The translations under genes and the position numbers were made by a program. The notes under the pieces are model-generated. The model was not told the DNA's origin. It saw only the letters and a list, made by a program, of their open reading frames with translations, and made no database searches. A stretch of 49,572 nucleotides of DNA from a virus. This document shows, piece by piece, positions 37,096 to 44,178 of the stretch. The stretch lies in the IMG/VR virus record IMGVR_UViG_3300020469_000072, positions 1 through 49,572 of that record; one strand, 5' to 3'. How positions within the stretch are numbered: position 1 is the stretch's first letter; each line of letters starts with the position of its first letter.

Positions 37096-37335
37096 ATGCC
37101 ACCATTACATATGAGAGAACAATTATTACGTGCTGTATTAGCACATGCACAGGGTGAAATTGAAAAGCATAAGGTAAATGTTAATGTTTATCTTGAGCAT
37201 CCTGTAGGTATCGGAGAGCACTCTGATATTACTGAAGCAATTCAAGGTGAGTTGGACAAGATTGCTAGATACCAAGATCAAGTGGAAGTTATTAATAAAT
37301 ATTTCAGAGGACCATCGCAGAATCTTAACGGGTGA
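37096..37335 (+). CDS. Small conserved phage protein (79 aa)
   Basis: A helical protein with R-E-Q-L-L-R-A-V-L-A-H-A-Q-G-E-I-E-K-H-K-V-N near the N-terminus, then V-Y-L-E-H-P-V-G-I-G-E-H-S-D-I and a C-terminal helix. I recognise the pattern as a conserved small protein in the gp16-gp17 interval of marine T4-like phages. Its role is unknown. It starts 3 nt after the zinc-finger gene and its stop overlaps the next GTG. Confidence 0.75.
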   Translation: MPPLHMREQLLRAVLAHAQGEIEKHKVNVNVYLEHPVGIGEHSDITEAIQGELDKIARYQDQVEVINKYFRGPSQNLNG

Positions 37336-37472
37336 ATGATAAGAAGGCAGCAAAGAAGTTAATCAAGGCAGCAAAGAAGCATCCTGACTGGTATTCCAAG
37401 AGGGAAATTTACTATGCAAAGCAGGTTAGGAAAGCAATACGAGAAGAGGAAAAAGAAGACAAAAAAGTATAA
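37332..37472 (+). CDS. Small basic phage protein (46 aa)
   Basis: The GTG start at 37332 overlaps the stop of the preceding gene (GTGA). The product is Lys-rich: N-D-K-K-A-A-K-K-L-I-K-A-A-K-K-H-P-D-W-Y, then Y-Y-A-K-Q-V-R-K-A-I-R and an acidic/basic tail. The H-P-D-W-Y core is familiar from small cyanophage proteins in this interval. A second reading frame starting at 37336 is not supported. Function unknown. Its stop codon is inside the following promoter box. Confidence 0.65.
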   Translation: MNDKKAAKKLIKAAKKHPDWYSKREIYYAKQVRKAIREEEKEDKKV

Positions 37473-37475
37473 ATA
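37468..37475 (+). promoter_or_regulatory. Perfect T4 late-promoter -10 TATAAATA
   Basis: TATAAATA is identical to the T4 late consensus, overlaps the stop of the 46-residue gene and lies 32 nt before the next ATG. It is the best promoter match in the window and would drive the small-gene/SNase/gp17 operon. Confidence 0.7.
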
Positions 37476-37507
37476 CTTAGACTTCGACGATTGGGATTGA
37501 AATAATC

Positions 37508-37675
37508 ATGCCCCAGACTAAGTATACCGTGGGATACCACGATGCAGCATTAAATCATTATGAGATATGTGAGTATGCGATAGACGCATATGAAGCAATT
37601 CAACACAGCAAGGAGGATGTCCCTGAATTAGGGGAGCATCCTCATTTTATTGACTATGCGACGGTGGAAAGATGA
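37508..37675 (+). CDS. Small acidic hypothetical protein (55 aa)
   Basis: Encodes a His/Tyr/Glu-rich peptide with Y-H-D-A-A-L-N-H-Y-E-I-C-E-Y-A-I-D-A-Y-E-A and E-H-P-H-F-I-D-Y. It has no membrane segment or recognised motif. The ATG lies 32 nt after a perfect late promoter box. Its stop overlaps the next start (ATGA), so it is probably coupled to the following membrane peptide. I do not recognise the family. Confidence 0.6.
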   Translation: MPQTKYTVGYHDAALNHYEICEYAIDAYEAIQHSKEDVPELGEHPHFIDYATVER

Positions 37676-37785
37676 GCACTATAACTAAAAATAAACATGA
37701 GATAATGTGGTGGATGAGTAGACTCACCATCATGGGTGTCTCTCTATCAATGGCAGTAGCACTTGCTGCAACTGCTTGGGTCTAA
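37672..37785 (+). CDS. 37-residue single-pass membrane peptide
   Basis: Starts in an ATGA overlap with the preceding gene. The N-terminus is basic (T-I-T-K-N-K-H-E), followed by W-W-M-S-R and a hydrophobic stretch (about 17-37: L-T-I-M-G-V-S-L-S-M-A-V-A-L-A-A-T-A-W-V) that would cross a membrane once and ends at the C-terminus. The next gene begins at its stop (TAATG). Function unknown; small membrane peptides of this type are easily missed. Confidence 0.6.
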   Translation: MSTITKNKHEIMWWMSRLTIMGVSLSMAVALAATAWV

Positions 37786-37958
37786 TGGTTGTTTGGGGTG
37801 TGATCTGGATGGTCGCAATTCTTCTCGTAATCGTGAGTTGGTATATCTACTATATACTAAAGATGGCTTATGCGGAGATGAATGATGGGAAAGATGACCC
37901 CACCAAGCAGGAAGAGTTGTTACAACTTCCGAGTAACAGAGATAACGAAAGTAGTTGA
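37785..37958 (+). CDS. 57-residue single-pass membrane protein
   Basis: The ATG at 37785 overlaps the previous stop. The N-terminal 28 residues are strongly hydrophobic (V-V-W-G-V-I-W-M-V-A-I-L-L-V-I-V-S-W-Y-I-Y-Y-I-L) and the remainder is charged (N-D-G-K-D-D-P-T-K-Q-E-E), giving an N-terminal anchor with a small soluble tail. Its 3' 77 nt overlap the start of the nuclease gene in another frame. Function unknown; coupling to the nuclease is suggested by the overlap. Confidence 0.65.
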   Translation: MVVWGVIWMVAILLVIVSWYIYYILKMAYAEMNDGKDDPTKQEELLQLPSNRDNESS

Positions 37959-38454
37959 TGGAGATACCATTGACGTAGTAATAGATTTAGGATTTGATAT
38001 CTATAAGCACGAACGTGTACGTATAGCTGGTATCGATACTCCTGAGAAGAGGACAAGAGATTTAGAAGAGAAGGCATTGGGTATAGACGCAACTAACTGG
38101 ATGAAGTATACTCTTGAGGATACTATTAATGGAGAGCATGAACTCACTATTAGAACAGAACTTAAGGGTGGCATGGGGAAGTATGGTAGGCTTCTTGGTT
38201 GGCTCTATGTTGGCGACTCTACTGTTTCATTAAATGAGCAGATGATAGAAGAGGGATATGCATGGGAGTATGATGGTGGCACTAAGAATAAAAACTTTGA
38301 AGAGTTAAGAGAGATTCGTATTGCACAAGGTACTCTTGAACCTGAAGAGGGTGATCCATTACCTGAGAATGGTACAGGAATTGAGGCAGCAGCAGATGCT
38401 CCTGAATATAATACACCTCTGAATAGTACCAGTAACATGGCGGGGTTATACTAA
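37882..38454 (+). CDS. Staphylococcal-nuclease-like (thermonuclease) protein
   Basis: This is a 190-residue protein with the SNase fold signature. The catalytic set looks complete: D26-G-D28-T, R47 in R-V-R-I-A-G-I, D52-T-P-E55, and the Arg in G-K-Y-G-R-L-L-G-W, equivalent to Asp21/Arg35/Asp40/Glu43/Arg87 of the Staphylococcus enzyme. Such enzymes are Ca2+-dependent and cleave DNA and RNA. No signal peptide is seen, so it acts in the infected cell or virion. The last ~45 residues are an acidic, Pro/Asn-rich tail outside the domain. Starts at 37882 or 37885 both follow the GGAG at 37874. Placed just before gp17, it could degrade host DNA or process packaging intermediates. The role is inferred. 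Confidence 0.88.
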   Translation: MMGKMTPPSRKSCYNFRVTEITKVVDGDTIDVVIDLGFDIYKHERVRIAGIDTPEKRTRDLEEKALGIDATNWMKYTLEDTINGEHELTIRTELKGGMGKYGRLLGWLYVGDSTVSLNEQMIEEGYAWEYDGGTKNKNFEELREIRIAQGTLEPEEGDPLPENGTGIEAAADAPEYNTPLNSTSNMAGLY

Positions 38455-38663
38455 TGGTAGGACCTGGAGAATACATAGCAATGTTAAATGTCGTAGAGGC
38501 ATGGAATGAAATCAGTTGGGCTGATGCTATTCCATTTACTCTAGTATTAATAGGTCTTTACTGGGTTAAGGTAAAGATAGATGCATCTGTTGGTATCAGT
38601 AAGAAACAGCAGAAGCAGTTGAAGAGAACTATTGTAGAGGCAATTAAAGAAGCCAATGCCTGA
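38454..38663 (+). CDS. 69-residue membrane-associated protein
   Basis: Starts at a TAATG overlap with the nuclease stop. A hydrophobic segment (about 24-40: A-I-P-F-T-L-V-L-I-G-L-Y-W-V-K-V) is followed by a basic helix with many Lys and Gln residues (S-K-K-Q-Q-K-Q-L-K-R-T-I-V-E-A-I-K-E-A). Its last 8 nt overlap the gp17 start. It is the third predicted membrane peptide in this operon. Function unknown. Confidence 0.7.
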   Translation: MVGPGEYIAMLNVVEAWNEISWADAIPFTLVLIGLYWVKVKIDASVGISKKQQKQLKRTIVEAIKEANA

Positions 38664-40314
38664 GAAGCAGGAGATATATCTAGGTAACCCCAATCTCAAA
38701 CGGGCTAACGTTAACACTAGTTTCTCACCTGAAGAGGTGCAGGAGTTTATAAAGTGTAGTCAAGATCCCGTTTATTTTATTCGTAATTATATTAAGATTG
38801 TTAACCTAGATGAAGGTATAGTTAACTTTGACCTCTATGATTTTCAAGAGGACATGGTTAATCGTTTTCATGAACACAGATTTAATATAGCAAAGTTACC
38901 ACGTCAGTCTGGTAAGTCCACAGTAGTTACTGCATACCTTTTGTGGTATGCAATCTTTAATGATAATGTCAACATCGCAATCCTCGCAAACAAAGCAGCC
39001 ACTGCAAGAGAAATGTTGGGAAGGTTACAACTTTCTTACGAAAATCTCCCTAAATGGCTTCAACAAGGTGTGGTCAACTGGAACAGGGGCTCCTTGGAGT
39101 TGGAGAATGGAAGTAAGATCTTGGCTGCTTCTACTTCTGCAAGTGCTGTACGGGGTATGTCCTTTAACATTATATTTCTGGACGAATTCGCCTTTATTCC
39201 GACGCATATTGCTGATGAGTTCTTTAGTAGTGTCTACCCTACTATATCTTCTGGTAAGAAAACTAAGGTTATAATCATATCTACCCCCAAGGGTATGAAT
39301 ATGTTCTATAAACTGTGGCATGATGCGGAGAAAGGACAGAATGAATACACTACAACGGAGGTGCATTGGCAACAGGTACCAGGTAGAGATCAGGTATGGA
39401 AAGAGCAGACGATTAAAAACACGTCCGAGGAGCAATTCAACCAAGAGTTTGAGTGTGAATTCCTAGGATCTGTTAATACTCTTATCAGTAGTACTAAATT
39501 AAAGACATTAGTATATGAAGAACCTAAGAGGAAGGAAGCAGGACTGTCTATATACGATGATCCAGAGGAAGGACACTCATATCACATCTGTGTTGACGTT
39601 GCCAGAGGTCTAACTAAGGATTATTCTGCATTTACAGTGATAGATACTACAGAAATACCCTATCAGGTGGTAGGAAAGTATAGAAACAATACAATTAAAC
39701 CTCTTTTATTCCCAGATATCATTCATAAGGTTGCTACGGCATACAATCAGGCGTATATAATGATAGAAGTTAATGATATTGGTGGACAGGTAGCAGATAT
39801 CATACAATTTGATCTAGAATATGAGAATTTACTCATGTGTGCCATGAGAGGTAGAGCTGGTCAGGTAGTAGGACAAGGATTTAGTGGCACTAAGGTGCAA
39901 CTTGGAGTCAAAATGAGCACAACAGTTAAGAAAACTGGTTGCTCTAACCTTAAACAGTTAATTGAAGATGATAAACTAATCTTTAGAGACTATGACATCA
40001 TGGCAGAGTTAACTACCTTCATTCAGAAAGGTCCAGCATGGCAAGGAGAGGAAGGATGTAACGATGACCTTGCTATGTGTCTGGTTATCTTTGCATGGTT
40101 AGCAACTACTGACTATTTCCGTGAGTTACATGACGATGATGTACGTGCAAAGATGTATGAAGAGCAGAAAGAGGGAATAGAAGCGGACATGGCTCCATTT
40201 GGTTTCATAGATAACCACGTGGACTATGAGCAGACTATAGTGGATGATGAAGGCACTCAGTGGAATGTAGATGAGTATGGAGATAACTCACACATGTGGG
40301 AATATCTGTCGTGA
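38656..40314 (+). CDS. 17: Terminase large subunit gp17
   Basis: This 552-residue packaging motor and headful nuclease (T4 gp17 is 610) has its N-terminal ATPase intact: Walker A L-P-R-Q-S-G-K87-S, Walker B I-I-F-L-D176-E177, and coupling motif I-I-I-S-T-P-K-G near 206-213. The C-terminal RNase H-like nuclease has C-V-D314-V-A-R-G, I-E-V-N-D-I-G-G near 377 and N-D-D-L-A-M near 473 as acidic metal ligands. It overlaps the preceding membrane-peptide gene by 8 nt. It pairs with gp16 and docks on portal gp20. No intron or intein is present. Confidence 0.96.
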   Translation: MPEKQEIYLGNPNLKRANVNTSFSPEEVQEFIKCSQDPVYFIRNYIKIVNLDEGIVNFDLYDFQEDMVNRFHEHRFNIAKLPRQSGKSTVVTAYLLWYAIFNDNVNIAILANKAATAREMLGRLQLSYENLPKWLQQGVVNWNRGSLELENGSKILAASTSASAVRGMSFNIIFLDEFAFIPTHIADEFFSSVYPTISSGKKTKVIIISTPKGMNMFYKLWHDAEKGQNEYTTTEVHWQQVPGRDQVWKEQTIKNTSEEQFNQEFECEFLGSVNTLISSTKLKTLVYEEPKRKEAGLSIYDDPEEGHSYHICVDVARGLTKDYSAFTVIDTTEIPYQVVGKYRNNTIKPLLFPDIIHKVATAYNQAYIMIEVNDIGGQVADIIQFDLEYENLLMCAMRGRAGQVVGQGFSGTKVQLGVKMSTTVKKTGCSNLKQLIEDDKLIFRDYDIMAELTTFIQKGPAWQGEEGCNDDLAMCLVIFAWLATTDYFRELHDDDVRAKMYEEQKEGIEADMAPFGFIDNHVDYEQTIVDDEGTQWNVDEYGDNSHMWEYLS

Positions 40315-40547
40315 GTATAGAGTCAGACCTAGAACTTGAGCATTTATTATTTGTTGAAAGGAAGTGTAGGTTTTGTGGTAAGATAAAGAATTTATTAGAA
40401 GATTTTTATTTAACTAGAAAGGATAGAGGTGCAACTCCATCAGCATATGCATATGAGTGTAAGTCCTGTACCATCTGGAGAGTCAACAGAAAGAGAAATA
40501 GAAAGAGACCTTTGCCTCCATACCTAGCAGACTATCCAGACTGGTAA
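40311..40547 (+). CDS. Small CxxC..CxxC zinc-binding protein
   Basis: This is 78 residues from the GTG at 40311, which overlaps the gp17 stop (GTGA); a GTG at 40296 in the same frame is possible. It has two Cys pairs, R-K-C-R-F-C-G-K and E-C-K-S-C-T-I-W, separated by about 28 residues, as in treble-clef or HNH-type zinc sites. The C-terminus is very basic (R-V-N-R-K-R-N-R-K-R-P). The Cys layout resembles the zinc site of endonuclease VII-like proteins, but no catalytic His/Asn motif is evident, so nuclease activity is not claimed. Confidence 0.7.
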   Translation: MSIESDLELEHLLFVERKCRFCGKIKNLLEDFYLTRKDRGATPSAYAYECKSCTIWRVNRKRNRKRPLPPYLADYPDW

Positions 40548-40583
40548 TCACGGCTTGATTCCCCAGTGAAAAAACACCTTTGA

Positions 40584-40590
40584 ATAAATA
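40584..40590 (+). promoter_or_regulatory. Late-promoter box ATAAATA before gp18
   Basis: GAATAAATAATT lies 42 nt before the gp18 ATG in an 85-nt gap between genes. The leader that follows contains CTAGGAG as the ribosome binding site. Confidence 0.6.
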
Positions 40591-40632
40591 ATTTCAGCAT
40601 CCAAATTGGAATTCACCTAGGAGATATCACAA

Positions 40633-43404
40633 ATGGCATCCACACAACTTTCACCAGGAGTTGTCGTACTTGAAAGAGATCTGACCAACGTAGTCAATGC
40701 AACAGTAGATAATATTGCTGCTATCGTTGGATCATTTGAAAAAGGACCTGTAGAGCAGGTAACTAGTATAACTAGTGAAAAAGAATTACTTTCAATCTTC
40801 GGCAAACCTACCAATTACAATTACGAGTATTGGTTTAGCGCAGCACAATTCTTACTTTACGGAGGAACCGTTAAAGTAGTTCGTGCGATGAATGATTCGT
40901 TAAAGAATGCTATCGACACTGCACAGTTCACTGTTTCTACATTCAGTGCTTCTGATACAACTCTGACAGTTTCTTCATCTACTGATTTTGATGTTAACGA
41001 TGTCCTATTAATTGATGCTGAATTAGTTACCATCTCTGCTGTTTCTGGTAACGACGTTACTGTTTCACGTGGACAGTTAGCAACTTCTTCTGTATCTCAC
41101 GCTGCTGCAACTTCAATCACATTGATTGAACCTGCTGGCACATCATCTACCATCGCTGAAGGTGGTACCTATAGTGATTCTGATGTTACTCTAACAGTTA
41201 CATCTGCTGCTGCACTTGGTGCAGGTACTAACTCATACATCAGGATTGATGATGAGATTCTTCAAGTATCTTCTATTGCTGGTAACGATCTAACCGTTGT
41301 CCGTGGACAGTTGGGCACAACTGCTGCATCTCACGCTGATGGATCTTCTGTTTCACTACAGACAGTTACAACAAACAAGACTGAGATTAATGAGCAAACT
41401 GCAACTGGTGTTTCTGCTCCTTTAATTAAGAATCTTGACACATATGAAGCAAACGTTGAGACTGCTTCTAACAACTGGAAGTGGGGAGCTAAGACTTCTG
41501 GTAGTTTCGGTAACTCAATTCGTGTTGTCATAACAGATGCTGGACCTGATCAATTATTATATCTTGCTCAACCAACTTCTAGTGAGTGGGAGTTTGTAAA
41601 CAACGCTGAGATTTCATTTTCTAATGCTAACATCTATGGTCGTGTGTATGACTATACTGTTGTCATTACACTTAAGGATGATTCAAACTTAGTAGGTAAG
41701 TTTGAGAAAGACAATTATATCACTGCTGTTAGTGGTGGTGTTACAGGTCGTGTGGTTGCTTATGATCAAGTAAATCGTAAGTTGGAAATTGCTGTTGATG
41801 ACACTGCATCTGATATTCTTGAAATCAATGATACCATTACTGAGTTAGCAAATAACTCTAACACACCTGGCTCTGCCACTGGTGATTCTGGTGCTGTTGA
41901 ATCAATTAGTCGTCAGTTGCGTGTTGCTCTTAATCAGGGATCACCTAACTTCCAAGCAAACCAGACAGTTGTTGATAAAAATGCTGCAACAATCTCTATT
42001 GCTAACGTAGAGTCTGACTACGAGTCAAGACTATACGGAGAGAATACAAAGTGGATTAACGTTGCTGCACGTCCTACTACTTCTGCATGGGTTGCAGAGC
42101 GTGGTGGTCACAATGACTTGATGCACATCTTGGTTATTGATGGAGATGGTAAGATCACAGGTACTCCTGGATCAGTTCTTGAGAAGCACCTTAATGTTTC
42201 TAAAGCAAATGATGCTAAGTCACCTCAAGGTGATAACATCTATTACAAGGATGTAGTCAAGACATACTCTGAGTACCTATATTGGGGATCTCATGAGACT
42301 GCTAATGTCTATGATAAAAACACTTCTGCAAGTGGTGTCTTTGGTGTATCTGGTATTAACAGAGAGTTTGACCTTATTAAGTCAGCTGCATCTCTTAACA
42401 ATCTAGATGATCCAACTGGTACTAACCCACTAGCAATACCTCTACTAGGTACTAAGAATAGAGCAACCTTACGTTACTCTTTACAAGGTGGTGTTGATGG
42501 TTATACCATTGCACGTCCTGATATTCTTGGTGCATATGATCTCTTTGCAGATGCAGAGACTGTAGACATTGATTACCTACTAATGGGTCCATCCATGAGT
42601 GGTATTGATGATACAATTGCTAAAGCGCAGCATGTAATTTCTATTGCAGCTTCACGTAAGGATTGTATTGCATACGTCTCACCTTATCGTGGTGATGTAA
42701 TTGGTCAAGCAAAGACTTCTACTATTGTCTCACGCACAGTTAACTACTTCGATCAGTTGAGTAGTACTTCTTATGCGGTATTTGACAATAACTACAAATA
42801 CATATATGATAAGTATAACGACAAGTATCGTTATCTTCCATGTAATGCTGACGTTGCTGGACTAACACTTAGCACAACACTTCAGCAAGAGCCTTGGTAT
42901 TCACCTGCTGGTTTCAATAGAGGACAGTTGAGAAATGCAATTAAACTTGCTTACTCACCTCTAAAGGATCACAGAGATACCCTTTATGCTTCACGTGTTA
43001 ACCCAATCGTAGCTTTCCCTGGACAGGGCATTGTCCTCTTCGGTGATAAGACTGCATTGAGTTATGTTTCTGCCTTTGACAGAATTAACGTTAGACGTTT
43101 ATTCCTAGTCATGGAAGAAGCAATTTCTGACGCAGCAAAGACCCAACTATTCGAGTTGAATGACGAGTTTACTCGCCAACAATTCAAGAACATTGTTGAG
43201 CCATACCTACGCAGTGTCCAATCAAGACGTGGTATTGTTGACTTCCTCGTAGTTTGCGACGGAACAAACAACCCTGCTGAATCGATTGACCGTGGTGAAT
43301 TCTATGCAGAGATATTTGTGAAACCCACAAGATCTATCAACTTCATCACATTGACCTTCACTGCAACCAGAACAGGCGCAAGCTTCTCTGAGTTAGTTAC
43401 TTAA
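40633..43404 (+). CDS. 18: Contractile tail sheath gp18, enlarged
   Basis: This is 923 residues (T4 gp18 is 659). The N-terminus (L-S-P-G-V-V-V-L-E-R-D-L-T-N, V-G-S-F-E-K-G-P-V) and the C-terminus (R-R-G-I-V-D-F-L-V-V-C-D, F-Y-A-E-I-F-V-K-P-T-R-S-I-N-F-I) are typical of sheath proteins. The extra length sits after residue 100: two copies of an 'RG module' (103-168 and 178-243), then a G-V-T-G-R-V-V-A-Y segment near 358-405 resembling the TSGA module. In T4 the variable, protruding domains of gp18 lie in the corresponding N-terminal half, so these would decorate the outer sheath. A ribosome binding site (AGGAG) precedes the ATG. Confidence 0.95.
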   Translation: MASTQLSPGVVVLERDLTNVVNATVDNIAAIVGSFEKGPVEQVTSITSEKELLSIFGKPTNYNYEYWFSAAQFLLYGGTVKVVRAMNDSLKNAIDTAQFTVSTFSASDTTLTVSSSTDFDVNDVLLIDAELVTISAVSGNDVTVSRGQLATSSVSHAAATSITLIEPAGTSSTIAEGGTYSDSDVTLTVTSAAALGAGTNSYIRIDDEILQVSSIAGNDLTVVRGQLGTTAASHADGSSVSLQTVTTNKTEINEQTATGVSAPLIKNLDTYEANVETASNNWKWGAKTSGSFGNSIRVVITDAGPDQLLYLAQPTSSEWEFVNNAEISFSNANIYGRVYDYTVVITLKDDSNLVGKFEKDNYITAVSGGVTGRVVAYDQVNRKLEIAVDDTASDILEINDTITELANNSNTPGSATGDSGAVESISRQLRVALNQGSPNFQANQTVVDKNAATISIANVESDYESRLYGENTKWINVAARPTTSAWVAERGGHNDLMHILVIDGDGKITGTPGSVLEKHLNVSKANDAKSPQGDNIYYKDVVKTYSEYLYWGSHETANVYDKNTSASGVFGVSGINREFDLIKSAASLNNLDDPTGTNPLAIPLLGTKNRATLRYSLQGGVDGYTIARPDILGAYDLFADAETVDIDYLLMGPSMSGIDDTIAKAQHVISIAASRKDCIAYVSPYRGDVIGQAKTSTIVSRTVNYFDQLSSTSYAVFDNNYKYIYDKYNDKYRYLPCNADVAGLTLSTTLQQEPWYSPAGFNRGQLRNAIKLAYSPLKDHRDTLYASRVNPIVAFPGQGIVLFGDKTALSYVSAFDRINVRRLFLVMEEAISDAAKTQLFELNDEFTRQQFKNIVEPYLRSVQSRRGIVDFLVVCDGTNNPAESIDRGEFYAEIFVKPTRSINFITLTFTATRTGASFSELVT
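40939..41136 (+). repeat. RG module copy 1 within gp18
   Basis: Encodes T-L-T-V-S-S-S-T-D-F then L-L-I-D-A-E-L-V-T-I, V-T-V-S-R-G-Q-L-A-T-S and S-H-A-A-A. It is paralogous to the copy at 41164-41361. Confidence 0.8.
41164..41361 (+). repeat. RG module copy 2 within gp18
   Basis: Encodes T-L-T-V-T-S-A-A-A-L then I-R-I-D-D-E-I-L-Q-V, L-T-V-V-R-G-Q-L-G-T-T and S-H-A-D-G. It matches copy 1 across about 65 residues. Confidence 0.8.
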
Positions 43405-43417
43405 TGAGTAAACTGTG

Positions 43418-43431
43418 GCACGTCTTCGTGC
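43418..43431 (+). other. Short hairpin between gp18 and gp19
   Basis: GCACG-TCTT-CGTGC can form a 5-bp stem with a 4-nt loop in the transcript. There is no T-tract, so it is not a standard terminator. It could modulate mRNA processing or be incidental. Confidence 0.3.
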
Positions 43432-43454
43432 TCAACCTTAAATAGGAGAATAAC

Positions 43455-44144
43455 ATGTCAGCATTCGACAGCCAGACTTATCCTGGTCAGTCTGAAGGAA
43501 AGCAAATAAACGCACCAATCCTAGACTTCCGTAATAGGATTGGTGACTTAGCCCGCCCTAACCTGTTTCAGGTTGAAGTAGGTTTCCCTCAGATCGTAGA
43601 TAACGGTACACCTCAGTCAGGTGCTACCCCTGGATCACAAGAGCAACGTGGAGAAGAAAGTGCGGGACAATCCCGTGCTGGATCAGGCGCATCTTCAGGA
43701 TCACTAGCTACTTTCCTAGTGAAAGCAGCAAACATACCAGCTTCAACAGTTGGAGTAATCGAAGTACCCTACAGAGGTAGGTCACTTAAGATTGCTGGAG
43801 ACAGAACCTTTGAACCATGGACTATTACAGTTCTTAATGATAAAGGATTCGCACTACGCTCCAAGTTTGAAGAGTGGTCTACTAAGATTCAAGCACTTCA
43901 TCAAAACCTTCAGTCACCTCGTGTTATTGCTGAGTATCAATCAGATGCTTTGGTAAGACAATATGATAGACAAGGTGCAGTAGTTAGATCTTACAAGTTT
44001 GTAGGTATCTGGCCCTCTACTATTTCCGCAATTGATCTTGCATGGGATAGTAATGATACTCCAGAAGAGTATACTGTTGAGTTCCAAGTTCAGTACTGGA
44101 CATACGCTAATGACGCTAACTCTGGTAACGCTGTTTCAGTTTAG
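43455..44144 (+). CDS. 19: Tail tube protein gp19
   Basis: This is 229 residues (T4 gp19 is 163). The N-terminal D-L-A-R-P-N-L-F-Q-V-E-V-G-F-P, the central I-E-V-P-Y-R-G-R-S-L-K-I-A-G-D-R-T-F-E-P-W and the C-terminal V-E-F-Q-V-Q-Y-W are tube-protein hallmarks. It polymerises into the inner tube along which DNA passes. Residues about 48-84 are a Gly/Ser/Gln/Glu-rich low-complexity insertion absent from T4. The ribosome binding site AGGAG ends 5 nt before the ATG. Confidence 0.94.
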   Translation: MSAFDSQTYPGQSEGKQINAPILDFRNRIGDLARPNLFQVEVGFPQIVDNGTPQSGATPGSQEQRGEESAGQSRAGSGASSGSLATFLVKAANIPASTVGVIEVPYRGRSLKIAGDRTFEPWTITVLNDKGFALRSKFEEWSTKIQALHQNLQSPRVIAEYQSDALVRQYDRQGAVVRSYKFVGIWPSTISAIDLAWDSNDTPEEYTVEFQVQYWTYANDANSGNAVSV

Positions 44145-44151
44145 ATAAATA
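44145..44151 (+). promoter_or_regulatory. Late-promoter box ATAAATA before gp20
   Basis: GATAAATAC starts within the gp19 stop codon region and lies 27 nt before the gp20 ATG. AAGGAAGGAC downstream supplies a ribosome binding site. Confidence 0.6.
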
Positions 44152-44178
44152 CTTTATAATGCAAAGGAAGGACTAATA

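Noticed and set aside
43438-43444. TTAAATA as promoter of gp19
   Set aside because: The ribosome binding site AGGAG follows directly, and a transcript starting downstream would lose it.
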